A stretch of DNA of 64,000 nt, taken from positions 27,277,501 through 27,341,500 of the forward strand of contig CM050454.1 in the NCBI GenBank assembly GCA_027563935.2, read 5' to 3'. This stretch comes from Costus lasius (taxonomy: Eukaryota; Streptophyta; Magnoliopsida; Zingiberales; Costaceae). Below, in pieces: positions 20,799 to 30,664 of the stretch. How positions within the stretch are numbered: the first letter of the stretch is position 1; the number at the start of each line of letters is the position of its first letter. The notes below the pieces were generated by a model. That model worked only from the letters and a program-made list of their open reading frames with translations. It ran no database searches and was not told the DNA's origin. A program made the position numbers and the translations under genes.

Positions 20799-22425
20799 TG
20801 ATGGAGGTGGGATCACTCACAAGTAAGGGTGCATTCAAACAACGCTTTAAGAAAATAATTTTTTTGTATTTTTAGATAAAACCCGAAATTACTCTAAACG
20901 GAGTTGGAAAATATATTTTTTGTATTTTATAAATAAAGAAAGCGACACTAAGTTACTACTAAAAGAAAGAGCACTTTATACTATGAAATGAAATGACTAG
21001 TAGGAATACTCACAGTGCGATCCTTGAGCATAGAAGGATCGTATCGTCCCGATCTTCAACGGTCCTACTCTGATGGAAGGTATTGCATCATTACAAGCAA
21101 GCACAATCAATCGAGATCTGCACAGACCACGGATTCATATTACAAAACAAATCTAAGGGGGAGGTTAAGCCTCACAAGTTCCCTTAACACTTTGACTAAA
21201 GAGAAAGGGGGAGGGAGAAGAAAGCCTTGCGCTTAGGAAGAGATCTCCAAATCCTTGCGCCACCTTGAATAAGAATTCAGATTAGTGTAGAGCCAAGTTC
21301 GTAAGATCTAAAGAAAGGAGAGGGAAGGAACTTAGCCGAAAGTTTCCAAGATGCAAGCCTCCTTGTTGGCCGAGAGTGATGATGCCTCCAAGAATCTCCT
21401 AGTGCCTTGCCGAGACCAAGGTTGAGGGATCTTCTTTAGGACTCGCCAAAGGTGTGTAAAAGATCTTCAAGAGGTTAGGTTGCGTTGAGGACTTGAGAAG
21501 AGAGGGGAGAAGGGAAAGGGCTCGGCCCTTTAGAGGAAGGGGGAAAGGTAGAAAACTCTTAGGCGACACAAGCACCAATGCTAACACAAGATTCTTTCAA
21601 CTAGGCAACTAATAGACAAGGAGGGGAGGATTACAATTTATAGGCTTAACAAGCCATGGGCAAGGGTGACAATTCACCCTAGGCGCAATCACAAAGGTAG
21701 GGAAAGAAGTTAATGCTCAATTAAAACATTTCCTTGGCAAATTTTGAATTTTGAAATCCTTCTTTTGATGGAGCTCCTTGTGGCCGATTTCTTCTTGAGC
21801 TCCTTCTTTATTTGCTTGGATGAGATGGCGCCCCAATTGAATTTCGAATTGCATTCCTTCAAGAGCATGGGCGGCTAGAGGCTTCCAAAGGTGGCTCCAC
21901 AAATTGGGGATCTAGATGGTGATCCCTTGATTTGTGGATCTAGATGATGATCTCTTGATTTGTGGATCTAGATTGATCCTTGATGGCTAGGCGCATTGAT
22001 GGCTCTTCACTTGGCAATTTGTGGGCTGGTTTATATCATTCGAATTCTTCATCATGTTGGGTGGCGCCTTGGTTGATTTGGAAGGTGGAGTTGCATTCAA
22101 TGTAAGCCCCTTCAACTTGAAGTCTCTAGTTGAAGTGCCTCCTTCCATATTTGGAGCTCTACTTGAGTGGCTTAGCTTGAGCTTCCTAGCTTCCCTTGAG
22201 CTGGGCTATAACCTGCCCAATTATTGACACAAAAGCCAGTAGACTATTCTAGGAAGTAATGCATGACCAAATAAGGAAACTACACAGTGCACCAGGGCTT
22301 TATTCAAGGCAAATAAGGAAACTGCAAATAAGGAAAGAAAGGTGACCTAGGATGAAAAGCCATATCTGAGGGGCTTCCTCCTAGTCCTTCCAGACCTTCT
22401 TGGGGCAGGGTTGGCCCCTCCATCA
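20799..22425 (-). repeat. G1 3' LTR
   Basis: 1627 bp, TGATGGAGGTGGG...CTCCATCA on the + strand. It encodes the last 25 codons and stop of the polyprotein at its internal edge (22347-22425). It contains 16 extra bases relative to the other LTR around 21986-22001 (TAGGCGCATTGATGGC or an equivalent phase). Confidence 0.96.
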
Positions 22426-25400
22426 TTTCTCCCCGGGTGGGAAGAATTCTCCTCTGGAGAATTATCCTTGTACCCTTGGAGTAATTCTGGAGCGGCCTGT
22501 GCCAACTCTTCTTCGGGAAGCCAAGCCTCCTCACCCGACGTAAATTTAACACGGTAAAACACTTGTACCTTGTCTGGGGTGAGTCGGGTCTGATCTTCAA
22601 GTATGCTCTGTAGCTCAGGCCTGTCAGTCAACTCCTCGATGTGCACCGGCTCCTCATAGTGCGTGAGATCCTCCACATTGACAGTGGTGGGGATCCCCAA
22701 GTCCGGTGGTAGATCCAAGATGTAGGCGTTATCGTTGATCTTTTCTATGATGGTGAATGGTCCGAGTCCCTTTGCGTCCAACTTGTGGCCAGATCCATGG
22801 ATGCGCTCCTCCCTGACCCGCAGTATAACCTGTTCACCTACAGAGAATTTCCTTTCTCGGCGTTTCTTGTTAGCGCTCTTGCGATAGGAATTTACAGCAT
22901 CAAGCATTTGACAATTTATTTCATGATGTAAATGGGACATGTGAGTAGCAAAATCTTTAGCAGACATAGAAATATGAGAGTGCCTAGGTAAAGGAAATAA
23001 ATCAACAGGTTTTCTAGGTTGGTACCCTAAGTTGGCCTGAAAAGGGGACAATCCTGTGGTTTTGTTGACAACACTATTATAGGAGAACTCGGCAATGGGC
23101 AACAGCTTATCCCATGTGCCTGGGTGCTCTCCTACCAAACTCCTCAAAATGCTCCCTAGTGATCGATTGACCACTTCGGTCTGCCCATCCGTCTGAGGAT
23201 GATAGGCCGTGGAGAATTTGAGTTTGGTTCCCAACATAGCCCACAGGGTTTTCCAGAAATGTCCAACAAACCTGGAATCCCTATCAGAAACTATAGTCAG
23301 AGGGGTACCTCTATGTTTAACAACCTCTTTAAAAAACAACCTAGCTACATGTGATGCATCTGTGGTTTTGTAGCAAGGTACAAAGTGTGCCATCTTGGTA
23401 AACCTATCCACTACGACAAAAATAGAGTCATGTCTGGAGGGAGTCCTTGGTAAACCTAAGATGAAGTCCATGCTAAGGTCTTGCCATGGTGCTTGAGGGA
23501 TGGGTAGGGGTGTGTACAGACCATAGTTATGTTTTTGAGTTTTTCTGGTCTGGCAGGTCCTACAATGTTTGACAATCTTAGCTACATCCCTATTGAGGTT
23601 CGGCCAGAAGAACCGTTCCTCCACTAAGGCTTGAGTCTTGTCCCGGCCATGGTGCCCGGCAGACCCTCCTCCGTGGATCTCCCAAACAAGGAAGTCTCGG
23701 ATTGAGGTCTTGGGAATGCACAACTTTGGCCCAAGAAACAGAAACTCATCCCTTAGGGTATAGAGGGGATGACTCAAAGGATCTATGCTAAGCTCAGAAT
23801 AAATGCTTGAAAAATCAGGGCATTCTAGGTATTCATGCTTCATACGATCAAATCCAACTACTTCAACAGATAAAGTTTGCATAAGTAAAACTACTCTACT
23901 CAAAGCATCAGCAACTTTATTTTCAATCCCAGACTTGTGTTTCAAAACAAAAGTATACTGTTGAAGATACTCTAACCATTTAGCATGCCTAGCATTTAAT
24001 TTCTTTTGAGCACTTAGGAAAGATAAAGCTTGGTGATCACTATTTAGAATGAATTCGTTATGTATCAGATAGTGTCTCCAGTGCCTTAGGGATTGAACTA
24101 CGGCATAGAATTCCTTATCATAGGTAGTATATCTTTGTTTAGCCTCATTTAACTTCTCACTAAAGTAGGCTATGGGGTGACCTTCCTGACTAAGGGTACC
24201 TCCTATTCCTACTCCTGAGGCATCACAGTCCACTATGAAAACTTTAGAGAAGTCAGGTAATTTTAGGACAGGGGCAGTGGTCATTCTAGACTTAAGCTCC
24301 ACAAAAGCTCTACCAGCAGACTTAGGCCAACTAAACTCACCTTGCTTCATACAGTTAGTTATAGGGGCTACTATGGTGCTAAAGCTTCTAATGAATCTCC
24401 TATAAAAGGCAGCTAGACCATGGAAGCTCCTAATCTCAGTCAAAGTCTTGGGTTCAGGCCAGTCTAAGATGGCTTGGATTTTGCTAGGGTCAGCTTGAAG
24501 TCCTTGGTCTGATACTATGAAGCCTAAAAAGACAACCCTAGGGGTGAGGAAGGAACACTTTTTCAGGTTGAGGTATAACTTTTCTTCCTGAAGTAAGTCT
24601 AGGATTTTTCTAAGGTGTTCCATGTGTTCTTCTCGGGTCTTGCTATAGATTAGGATATCATCAAAGTAAACTACTAAGAATCTTCCTATGTAAGGCTTCA
24701 AGACTTGGTTCATCAACCTCATAAAGGTTGAGGGGGCATTAGAGAGACCAAAGGGCATGACTAGCCACTCATATAAACCATCCTTGGTTTTAAAGGCAGT
24801 CTTCCACTCATCCCCAAGTCTGATCCTAACTTGGTGGTATGCACTTCTAAGGTCTAGTTTGCTAAACCACTTAGAACCTACCAGCATGTCAAGCATGTCA
24901 TCTAATCTTGGGATGGGAAATCTATACTTGATGGTTATTCTGTTCATTGCCCTACAGTCTATGCACATGCGCCAGCTTCCATCCTTCTTTGGGGTAAGAA
25001 GGGCGGGTACTGCACACGGGCTAAGGCTTTCCCTAATGAAACCCTTGTCTAATAGTTCATCTACTTGTCTTTTGAGCTCTTGATGCTCAGTAGGGTTCAT
25101 CCTATAGTGGGGTAAGTGTGGGAGAGTAGAACCCGGGACAAGGTCTATGGCATGTTGGATTTCTCTAAGGGGAGGTAATCCATTGGGAAGTTCTTCTCTG
25201 GTGAGATCAGAGTACCCTGAGAGTAGGGTCTCAACTTCTTTGGGTATGGGTGTCTCCTCATCTGGATTGGCTTCCTTAATGACTAAGGAGTACACTTGCT
25301 TGGACTCTAAGCAGTCTTGGGTAAAGGCACGGGACCTTATGAGTTGGATGGTCGGTTTAGGTTCCTTAGGTTCCTCTATCCTACCCTTGTTGGTGGCAGC

Positions 25401-27050
25401 CTTAAGTTCCTTAGGCATGGAAGGCTTCAGTTTGATCTTTTGCCCGTCATGGCTAAAGACATAGGTGTTAGTCCGACCGTAGTGGATAACATCCATATCG
25501 TATAACCACGGGCGACCGAGTAAGACTTGGGCGACATCCATGGTTATGACGTCACACCAAATCTTGCCTTGGTAGATGGCAAACTGAAAGGGCACTAAGC
25601 ACCTATGGGTGACTGGGACACTAGATTGATTGACCCAGGATATGCTATAGGGATTGGGGTGCGGTTCTGCCTTAAGGTTGAATTTTACTAAGGCTGTGTG
25701 AGAGACCGCGTTTAGACTACTTCCCCCATCTATCACTACTTTGCACATGTTGCCATTGCATTTCGTGTAGGTGTGGAAAATACTGGTCCTACGCCAGTCC
25801 TCGGTTGGGGTAGGTTTGATTAGGGTGCACCTAACCACTCCTAAGGTGTCGGGGTTTTGCTCTTCACCACTATCATAAACTAGTTCTTCCCATACCGTAC
25901 ATCCAGAGTCAGGGTTATGGGTTTCTTCATGGTTTTCCTCATAGGTCTCTTCACGTTTTTCTTCACCTAAGTACAGGACTCTCTTGGGGCAGTCTTTCAT
26001 ATAGTGTCCTACTTGGTTGCAAGCATGGCAAGTGACTCTAGGTTCTTGGACAGTCCTAGGTCTAGAGGGTGTTGGTGTTGGGGCTTTGGGTTGAGAGCTA
26101 GAGGGACTTGAGGAGGGCGCCTTAGGATAAGTTCTAGGGGAACTTAACTCTCTCCTAAAGGCTCTCTTTATGTTTTCCTCTACCTCTAAGGCTCTTTGGT
26201 AGGCGACTTCCCTAGACTCTATTTGGAAATAGGTCATTCCCCTTTTGATCTCGGGTCTAAGTCCATTCTTGTACCTACTAAGGGAGACATGGGGTTCCTC
26301 ATGGATGCCACTCCTCAAAAGGAGTTCATCAAACCTAGTGGTGTAGTCGGTGACATTTAGGCTACCTTGGACTAGGCTCATGGCTTCATCAATAATCTTA
26401 AGTTGGAAATAGGGAGGGACATATTTTTCCCTAAGTTTGTCTCGCATGTCTTCCCATCTCTCAATAGGAGGGCGCCTAAACAACTCTATGTTCTTCTCTA
26501 TGCTTGTCCAGTATAACCTAGCAGTACCTTCCAAGAGACATCGGGTGAACCTAACCTTGGATTGACTAGGCATCATGCTCCAGTCAAAATACCGTTCGAG
26601 TTTGTCTACCCAATCTAAGAACTCTCTGGGGTCAAGGGAACCACTAAAGGTTGGTGGTGAGAGTTTGATGTTGCGTTGCACTTCATCCTCTCTAGGTCTG
26701 TGGTAGGGTTGAGCACGTGGCTCATTCCATTCAGGGTCTTGGTCCTCCCTAGGATGATCTCTATTGTTTTGGGTGGGTGGTTCTAGGATGGGTCCACTTG
26801 AGGTGCGACTAGGGGTTCTAGAACCTCTATTTGTCTCTAGGTTTTGCATCCTTGTTTCCATTTGGTCAAACCTTTCTACCATCATCTGATACATCCTATC
26901 AATTCTGTCAGGTTCAGTTTCATGGTGGTTATTGTAATTTGCACCAGATCTAGTAGTCATTGTGGTAGTAGTTTTGAAAAAAGAGTAGTTTTGAAAAATA
27001 AGGCTACTAAAGGTAGTATGATAAGTATAGTAGCAGATTATGAAAACCAC
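22347..27050 (-). CDS. gag-pol: G1 Gag-Pol polyprotein, Ty3/gypsy, intact (1567-aa open frame)
   Basis: Domains in order: Gag (about 110-290), CCHC knuckle (341-354), protease VIDGGS with D441, and RT with D733 in LDLRSAYHQ and YFDD at 795-798. RNase H follows with DCDAS at 941-945. Integrase has zinc-binding H1126, H1133 or H1134, C1163 and C1166, and catalytic D1195, D1256, E1292, followed by a GPY/F-like segment near 1428-1450. Integrase after RT is diagnostic of gypsy. Residues about 1495-1528 (VQVFYRVKFTSGEEAWL...) resemble a shortened chromodomain, which is tentative. The translation start is probably Met31 (position 26960, MTTRSGANYNN), because G3 begins there too. The C-terminus (APRRSGRTRRKPLRYGFSS) is encoded inside the 3' LTR. 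No break or lost catalytic residue seen. Confidence 0.96.
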   Translation of the reverse strand: MVFIICYYTYHTTFSSLIFQNYSFFKTTTTMTTRSGANYNNHHETEPDRIDRMYQMMVERFDQMETRMQNLETNRGSRTPSRTSSGPILEPPTQNNRDHPREDQDPEWNEPRAQPYHRPREDEVQRNIKLSPPTFSGSLDPREFLDWVDKLERYFDWSMMPSQSKVRFTRCLLEGTARLYWTSIEKNIELFRRPPIERWEDMRDKLREKYVPPYFQLKIIDEAMSLVQGSLNVTDYTTRFDELLLRSGIHEEPHVSLSRYKNGLRPEIKRGMTYFQIESREVAYQRALEVEENIKRAFRRELSSPRTYPKAPSSSPSSSQPKAPTPTPSRPRTVQEPRVTCHACNQVGHYMKDCPKRVLYLGEEKREETYEENHEETHNPDSGCTVWEELVYDSGEEQNPDTLGVVRCTLIKPTPTEDWRRTSIFHTYTKCNGNMCKVVIDGGSSLNAVSHTALVKFNLKAEPHPNPYSISWVNQSSVPVTHRCLVPFQFAIYQGKIWCDVITMDVAQVLLGRPWLYDMDVIHYGRTNTYVFSHDGQKIKLKPSMPKELKAATNKGRIEEPKEPKPTIQLIRSRAFTQDCLESKQVYSLVIKEANPDEETPIPKEVETLLSGYSDLTREELPNGLPPLREIQHAIDLVPGSTLPHLPHYRMNPTEHQELKRQVDELLDKGFIRESLSPCAVPALLTPKKDGSWRMCIDCRAMNRITIKYRFPIPRLDDMLDMLVGSKWFSKLDLRSAYHQVRIRLGDEWKTAFKTKDGLYEWLVMPFGLSNAPSTFMRLMNQVLKPYIGRFLVVYFDDILIYSKTREEHMEHLRKILDLLQEEKLYLNLKKCSFLTPRVVFLGFIVSDQGLQADPSKIQAILDWPEPKTLTEIRSFHGLAAFYRRFIRSFSTIVAPITNCMKQGEFSWPKSAGRAFVELKSRMTTAPVLKLPDFSKVFIVDCDASGVGIGGTLSQEGHPIAYFSEKLNEAKQRYTTYDKEFYAVVQSLRHWRHYLIHNEFILNSDHQALSFLSAQKKLNARHAKWLEYLQQYTFVLKHKSGIENKVADALSRVVLLMQTLSVEVVGFDRMKHEYLECPDFSSIYSELSIDPLSHPLYTLRDEFLFLGPKLCIPKTSIRDFLVWEIHGGGSAGHHGRDKTQALVEERFFWPNLNRDVAKIVKHCRTCQTRKTQKHNYGLYTPLPIPQAPWQDLSMDFILGLPRTPSRHDSIFVVVDRFTKMAHFVPCYKTTDASHVARLFFKEVVKHRGTPLTIVSDRDSRFVGHFWKTLWAMLGTKLKFSTAYHPQTDGQTEVVNRSLGSILRSLVGEHPGTWDKLLPIAEFSYNSVVNKTTGLSPFQANLGYQPRKPVDLFPLPRHSHISMSAKDFATHMSHLHHEINCQMLDAVNSYRKSANKKRRERKFSVGEQVILRVREERIHGSGHKLDAKGLGPFTIIEKINDNAYILDLPPDLGIPTTVNVEDLTHYEEPVHIEELTDRPELQSILEDQTRLTPDKVQVFYRVKFTSGEEAWLPEEELAQAAPELLQGYKDNSPEENSSHPGRNDGGANPAPRRSGRTRRKPLRYGFSS
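22426..22463 (-). promoter_or_regulatory. G1 polypurine tract and adjacent hairpin
   Basis: In element sense CACCCGGGGAGAAA abuts the LTR. Just upstream is a perfect 8-bp hairpin AATTCTCC / TCT / GGAGAATT at 22445-22463, which overlaps the coding frame. Confidence 0.75.
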
Positions 27051-27129
27051 TTCTTTAAAACACCTAGGTCCAAGAAAAGTCTTAGAAGTTGAAAATTAGT
27101 TTTGAGGCTAAAATTCTATTCTAAGATAG

Positions 27130-27141
27130 GCTCTGATACCA
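27130..27141 (-). promoter_or_regulatory. G1 primer-binding site
   Basis: The complement reads TGGTATCAGAGC, three bases from the 5' LTR (27145). Confidence 0.95.
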
Positions 27142-27144
27142 AAC

Positions 27145-28755
27145 TGATGGAGGTGGGATCACTCACAAGTAAGGGTGCATTCAAACAACGCTTTAAGAAA
27201 ATAATTTTTTTGTATTTTTAGATAAAACCCGAAATTACTCTAAACGGAGTTGGAAAATATATTTTTTGTATTTTATAAATAAAGAAAGCGACACTAAGTT
27301 ACTACTAAAAGAAAGAGCACTTTATACTATGAAATGAAATGACTAGTAGGAATACTCACAGTTCGATCCTTGAGCATAGAAGGATCGTATCGTCCCGATC
27401 TTCAACGGTCCTACTCTGATGGAAGGTATTGCATCATTACAAGCAAGCACAATCAATCGAGATCCGCACAGACCACGGATTCATATTACAAAACAAATCT
27501 AAGGGGGAGGTTAAGCCTCACAAGTTCCCTTAACACTTTGACTAAAGAGAAAGGGGGAGGGAGAAGAAAGCCTTGCGCTTAGGAAGAGATCTCCAAATCC
27601 TTGCGCCACCTTGAATAAGAATTCAGATTAGTGTAGAGCCAAGTTCTTAAGATCTAAAGAAAGGAGAGGGAAGGAACTTAGCCGAAAGTTTCCAAGATGC
27701 AAGCCTCCTTGTTGGCCGAGAGTGATGATGCCTCCAAGAATCTCCTAGTGCCTTGACGAGACCAAGGTTGAGGGATCTTCTTTAGGACTCGCCAAAGCTG
27801 TGTAAAAGATCTTCAAGAGGTTAGGTTGCGTTGAGGACTTGAGAAGAGAGGGGAGAAGGGAAAGGGCTCGGCCCTTTAGAGGAAGGGGGAAAGGTAGAAA
27901 ACTCTTAGGCGACACAAGCACCAATGCTAACACAAGATTCTTTCAACTAGGCAACTAATAGACAAGGAGGGGAGGATTACAATTTATAGGCTTAACAAGC
28001 CATGGGCAAGGGTGACAATTCACCCTAGGCGCAATCACAAAGGTAGGGAAAGAAGTTAATGCTCAATTAAAACATTTCCTTGGCAAATTTTGAATTTCGA
28101 AATCCTTCTTTTGATGGAGCTCCTTGTGGCCGATTTCTTCTTGAGCTCCTTCTTTATTTGCTTGGATGAGATGGCGCCCCAATTGAATTTCGAATTGCAT
28201 TCCTTCAAGAGCATGGGCGGCTAGAGGCTTCCAAAGGTGGCTCCACAAATTGGGGATCTAGATGGTGATCCCTTGATTTGTGGATCTAGATGATGATCTC
28301 TTGATTTGTGGATCTAGATTGATCCTTGATGGCTCTTCACTTGGCAATTTGTGGGCTGGTTTATATCATTCGAATTCTTCATCTTGTTGGGTGGCGCCTT
28401 GGTTGATTTGGAAGGTGGAGTTGCATTCAATGTAAGCCCCTTCAACTTGAAGTCTCTAGTTGAAGTGCCTCCTTCCATATTTGGAGCTCTACTTGAGTGG
28501 CTTAGCTTGAGCTTCCTAGCTTCCCTTGAGCTGGGCTATAACCTGCCCAATTATTGACACAAAAGCCAGTAAACTATTCTAGGAAGTAATGCATGACCAA
28601 ATAAGGAAACTACACAGTGCACCAGGGCTTTATTCAAGGCAAATAAGGAAACTGCAAATAAGGAAAGAAAGGTGACCTAGGATGAAAAGCCATATCTGAG
28701 GGGCTTCCTCCTAGTCCTTCCAGACCTTCTTGGGGCAGGGTTGGCCCCTCCATCA
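27145..28755 (-). repeat. G1 5' LTR
   Basis: 1611 bp, collinear with 20799-22425 apart from one 16-base gap and about 8 substitutions. A TATA-like CCTATAAATT lies on the minus strand at 27981-27990, a plausible core promoter position inside the LTR. Confidence 0.96.
27981..27990 (-). promoter_or_regulatory. Possible TATA box of G1
   Basis: CCTATAAATT in element sense in the 5' LTR. No start site can be fixed from sequence alone. Confidence 0.35.
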
Positions 28756-28760
28756 CTACT

Positions 28761-29670
28761 GGAGGTTGGTATGGTTGTGGTGACGACGTGGCAGGAGTTT
28801 CAAGGCGGACGGTGGCCGGTCGGAGGAGGACAACGGTGAAAGGCGGGAGTAGGGCAAAAACTGGGCGGAAACAGGGGAACACGTCTGTGTTTCGATTCTG
28901 GCGATCGGCGTGGCGGATGGGCGGATGCCGGTGGCTGTGGCTTCATCTTGGGGAGAGGGAGTGGTGGCCGAAGTCTCGTGGAGATCCGGCCGGTGGATCG
29001 TCGGCGGCGAACTCGGAAAATTCCAAAAATCTGGAACTGTTACGGCTGGAAGATTGAACTTGTGAGGAAGAAGAGAATGGAGGAGAGGGGAAGAGAGGAG
29101 GAAGGGGCTCAGCCCTAGAAGGAGGTGAGGGGAAGGATAGGCGACACAAGTGCCTCAGAGGAGAAGAAGATCGGAGACATCCGATTGAGGAAGCAAAACC
29201 ATTTCCATTCAACAAATCTGTCGATTACAAGGATACATGAGTGTAAGATATAGGGGAAGCTTTGAGAGAGGTTGCACGCGAACGTTCAAGGTGAACGTTG
29301 TTCTTTCCATCTCCAGCAAAGAGACGTTGTGCTTCCATTTGCAGCGATGAAGGGAGAGACGTTGAGCCTTCCTTCTTTGCACTGATCAAGATTTGTGTTG
29401 ATGTGCGCTTTGATGAAATCCTAGAATCTGATTTGGAGTTGGCGCATCTTGCTTTGTTGCTGGCTGATCCAATGTAATAGTCTTGGGCTTCTTTGTGGCA
29501 AATTATTGCTGATAAGTGGGCTTTGTCTTGGGCCTCTTATGAAGTGGTTAATTATTGAGCTAGCTTTATTGATTGAGCTTGCTAGCTTATTCGCGACCTC
29601 AAGAGTCTTTGTCTATGGCACCTTTAGGCTCCAATTGTATCTTCGTGGCTTGTGGTTCCTGTTCGCATCA
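28761..29670 (-). repeat. G2 right (5') LTR, second part
   Basis: Continues the LTR from 20798 after the CTACT duplication and ends GCATCA at 29670. It aligns with 17338-18247. Confidence 0.92.
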
Positions 29671-29713
29671 GAGTTTGATGTTGCGTTGCACATCATCCTC
29701 CCTAGGTCTGTGG
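29671..29713 (-). pseudogene. G3 gag fragment between G2 and F
   Basis: 43 bases matching the G1 gag around 26652-26704 on the minus strand. The left edge is the G2 insertion (TSD GAGTT 29671-29675), and the right edge is TGTGG, duplicated at 42785-42789 by F. This short piece shows that G2 and F inserted only tens of bases apart in the same gag. Confidence 0.85.
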
Positions 29714-30664
29714 TGTTAGGGAATGCCGGGTGTAATTTAAAAATTTTGCAGTCCCAGGACGCAGCGGAAGAAGCATTACACCCGAAACACATTCCTTTCC
29801 CAAGGATCCATGCGAGTGAGTACACACAAGGATGTGATAGAGATGTACCTCTTTTGCTTGTCTAGACGACGAAGCTATGTTGAAGGCGCCCAAGTGTTCA
29901 CCCTCTACAAGTATCCACGCGTCGACTCCTTGATCGTTGCTCCCTTCCACGCTCGGTGCTAGCCTCGGGAAGAGAATCGAGCCTTAGGGTTCCTTCACTC
30001 TTCTTGCGCCACCTCCAAGGTTCATGCGCCAAGTGCAAGGAAGATGCCGCCAACTCCTTATCCTCTTCACTCCAAGAGAAGAGGGAGAAGATGAGTTTCG
30101 GCCTTGAGGAAGATTAGGGGGAAATTACGCCACCAAGTCCTTCTCCAAGTCACCCCAAGAGGAGAGGAAGGAGTGAAAGGTCCCCTATAACTAAGGGGGG
30201 CGAAACCCTATAGGCGCATATGGAGGTTAAGATGCAGCAGAAAGGGGTTTCTACGATCTTTGCATGCGTTATGATCAACTTATAAAACTCTGCATGAATG
30301 AAAACGATTCATACCATAGCCATTTCTAGATGGCGTCTTGGAAGCAAAAGATGCAAGCGCCTCTTCTCCAAAGTCTCGCACACAAGATGAAGATGCGCTC
30401 CTTCCTTGGTGCTCCTTGTGCTAGCAAGGATCGTCCAAGGTGTCTTGATCGCTTGAAGGGAAGAGAGAGTTCTTTCCTGCTTGGCGTCTTTTCTCCTTGT
30501 CGTCCACCAGTTTTTTTACACACAAAAATGTGTTCTCTCGTCAAAAACTAGAGCGAGCGACGAACCAAGAGGAGAGGCGTGAATAGAGGCTATCGTGAGG
30601 CATGGCCACGATTAGAAGAAGTGCTATCTAAAAATAGCAAGTCACTTCTCAAGTTGCGATCATG

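Larger units (their letters stand above)
20799..28755 (-). mobile_element. G1: complete Ty3/gypsy retrotransposon
   Basis: A 7957-bp element on the minus strand: LTRs 20799-22425 (1627 bp) and 27145-28755 (1611 bp), PBS, one gag-pol frame and PPT. The exact TSD CTACT lies at 20794-20798 and 28756-28760, and the flanks rejoin to give a continuous G2 LTR. By eye the LTRs differ by about 8 substitutions plus a 16-base indel near 21986. It appears complete and fairly recent. Confidence 0.97.
17219..29670 (-). mobile_element. G2: non-autonomous gypsy-like LTR element with a protease-like ORF, both LTRs interrupted
   Basis: A minus-strand element. The left LTR survives as 17219-18247, because copia A sits inside it and its other part is left of the window. 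The internal region is only 18248-20008 (1761 bp). The right LTR is 20009-20798 plus 28761-29670, split by G1. The PBS is of the initiator-tRNA type. No gag, RT or integrase is present or could fit. The LTRs differ by about 25 bases over about 1030, so G2 is older than its passengers. After the right LTR, GAGTT (29671-29675) is the expected TSD within the G3 gag. Confidence 0.9.

Noticed and set aside
24757..25505. Several + strand frames opposite G1 pol
   Set aside because: Antisense shadows of the gypsy polyprotein.
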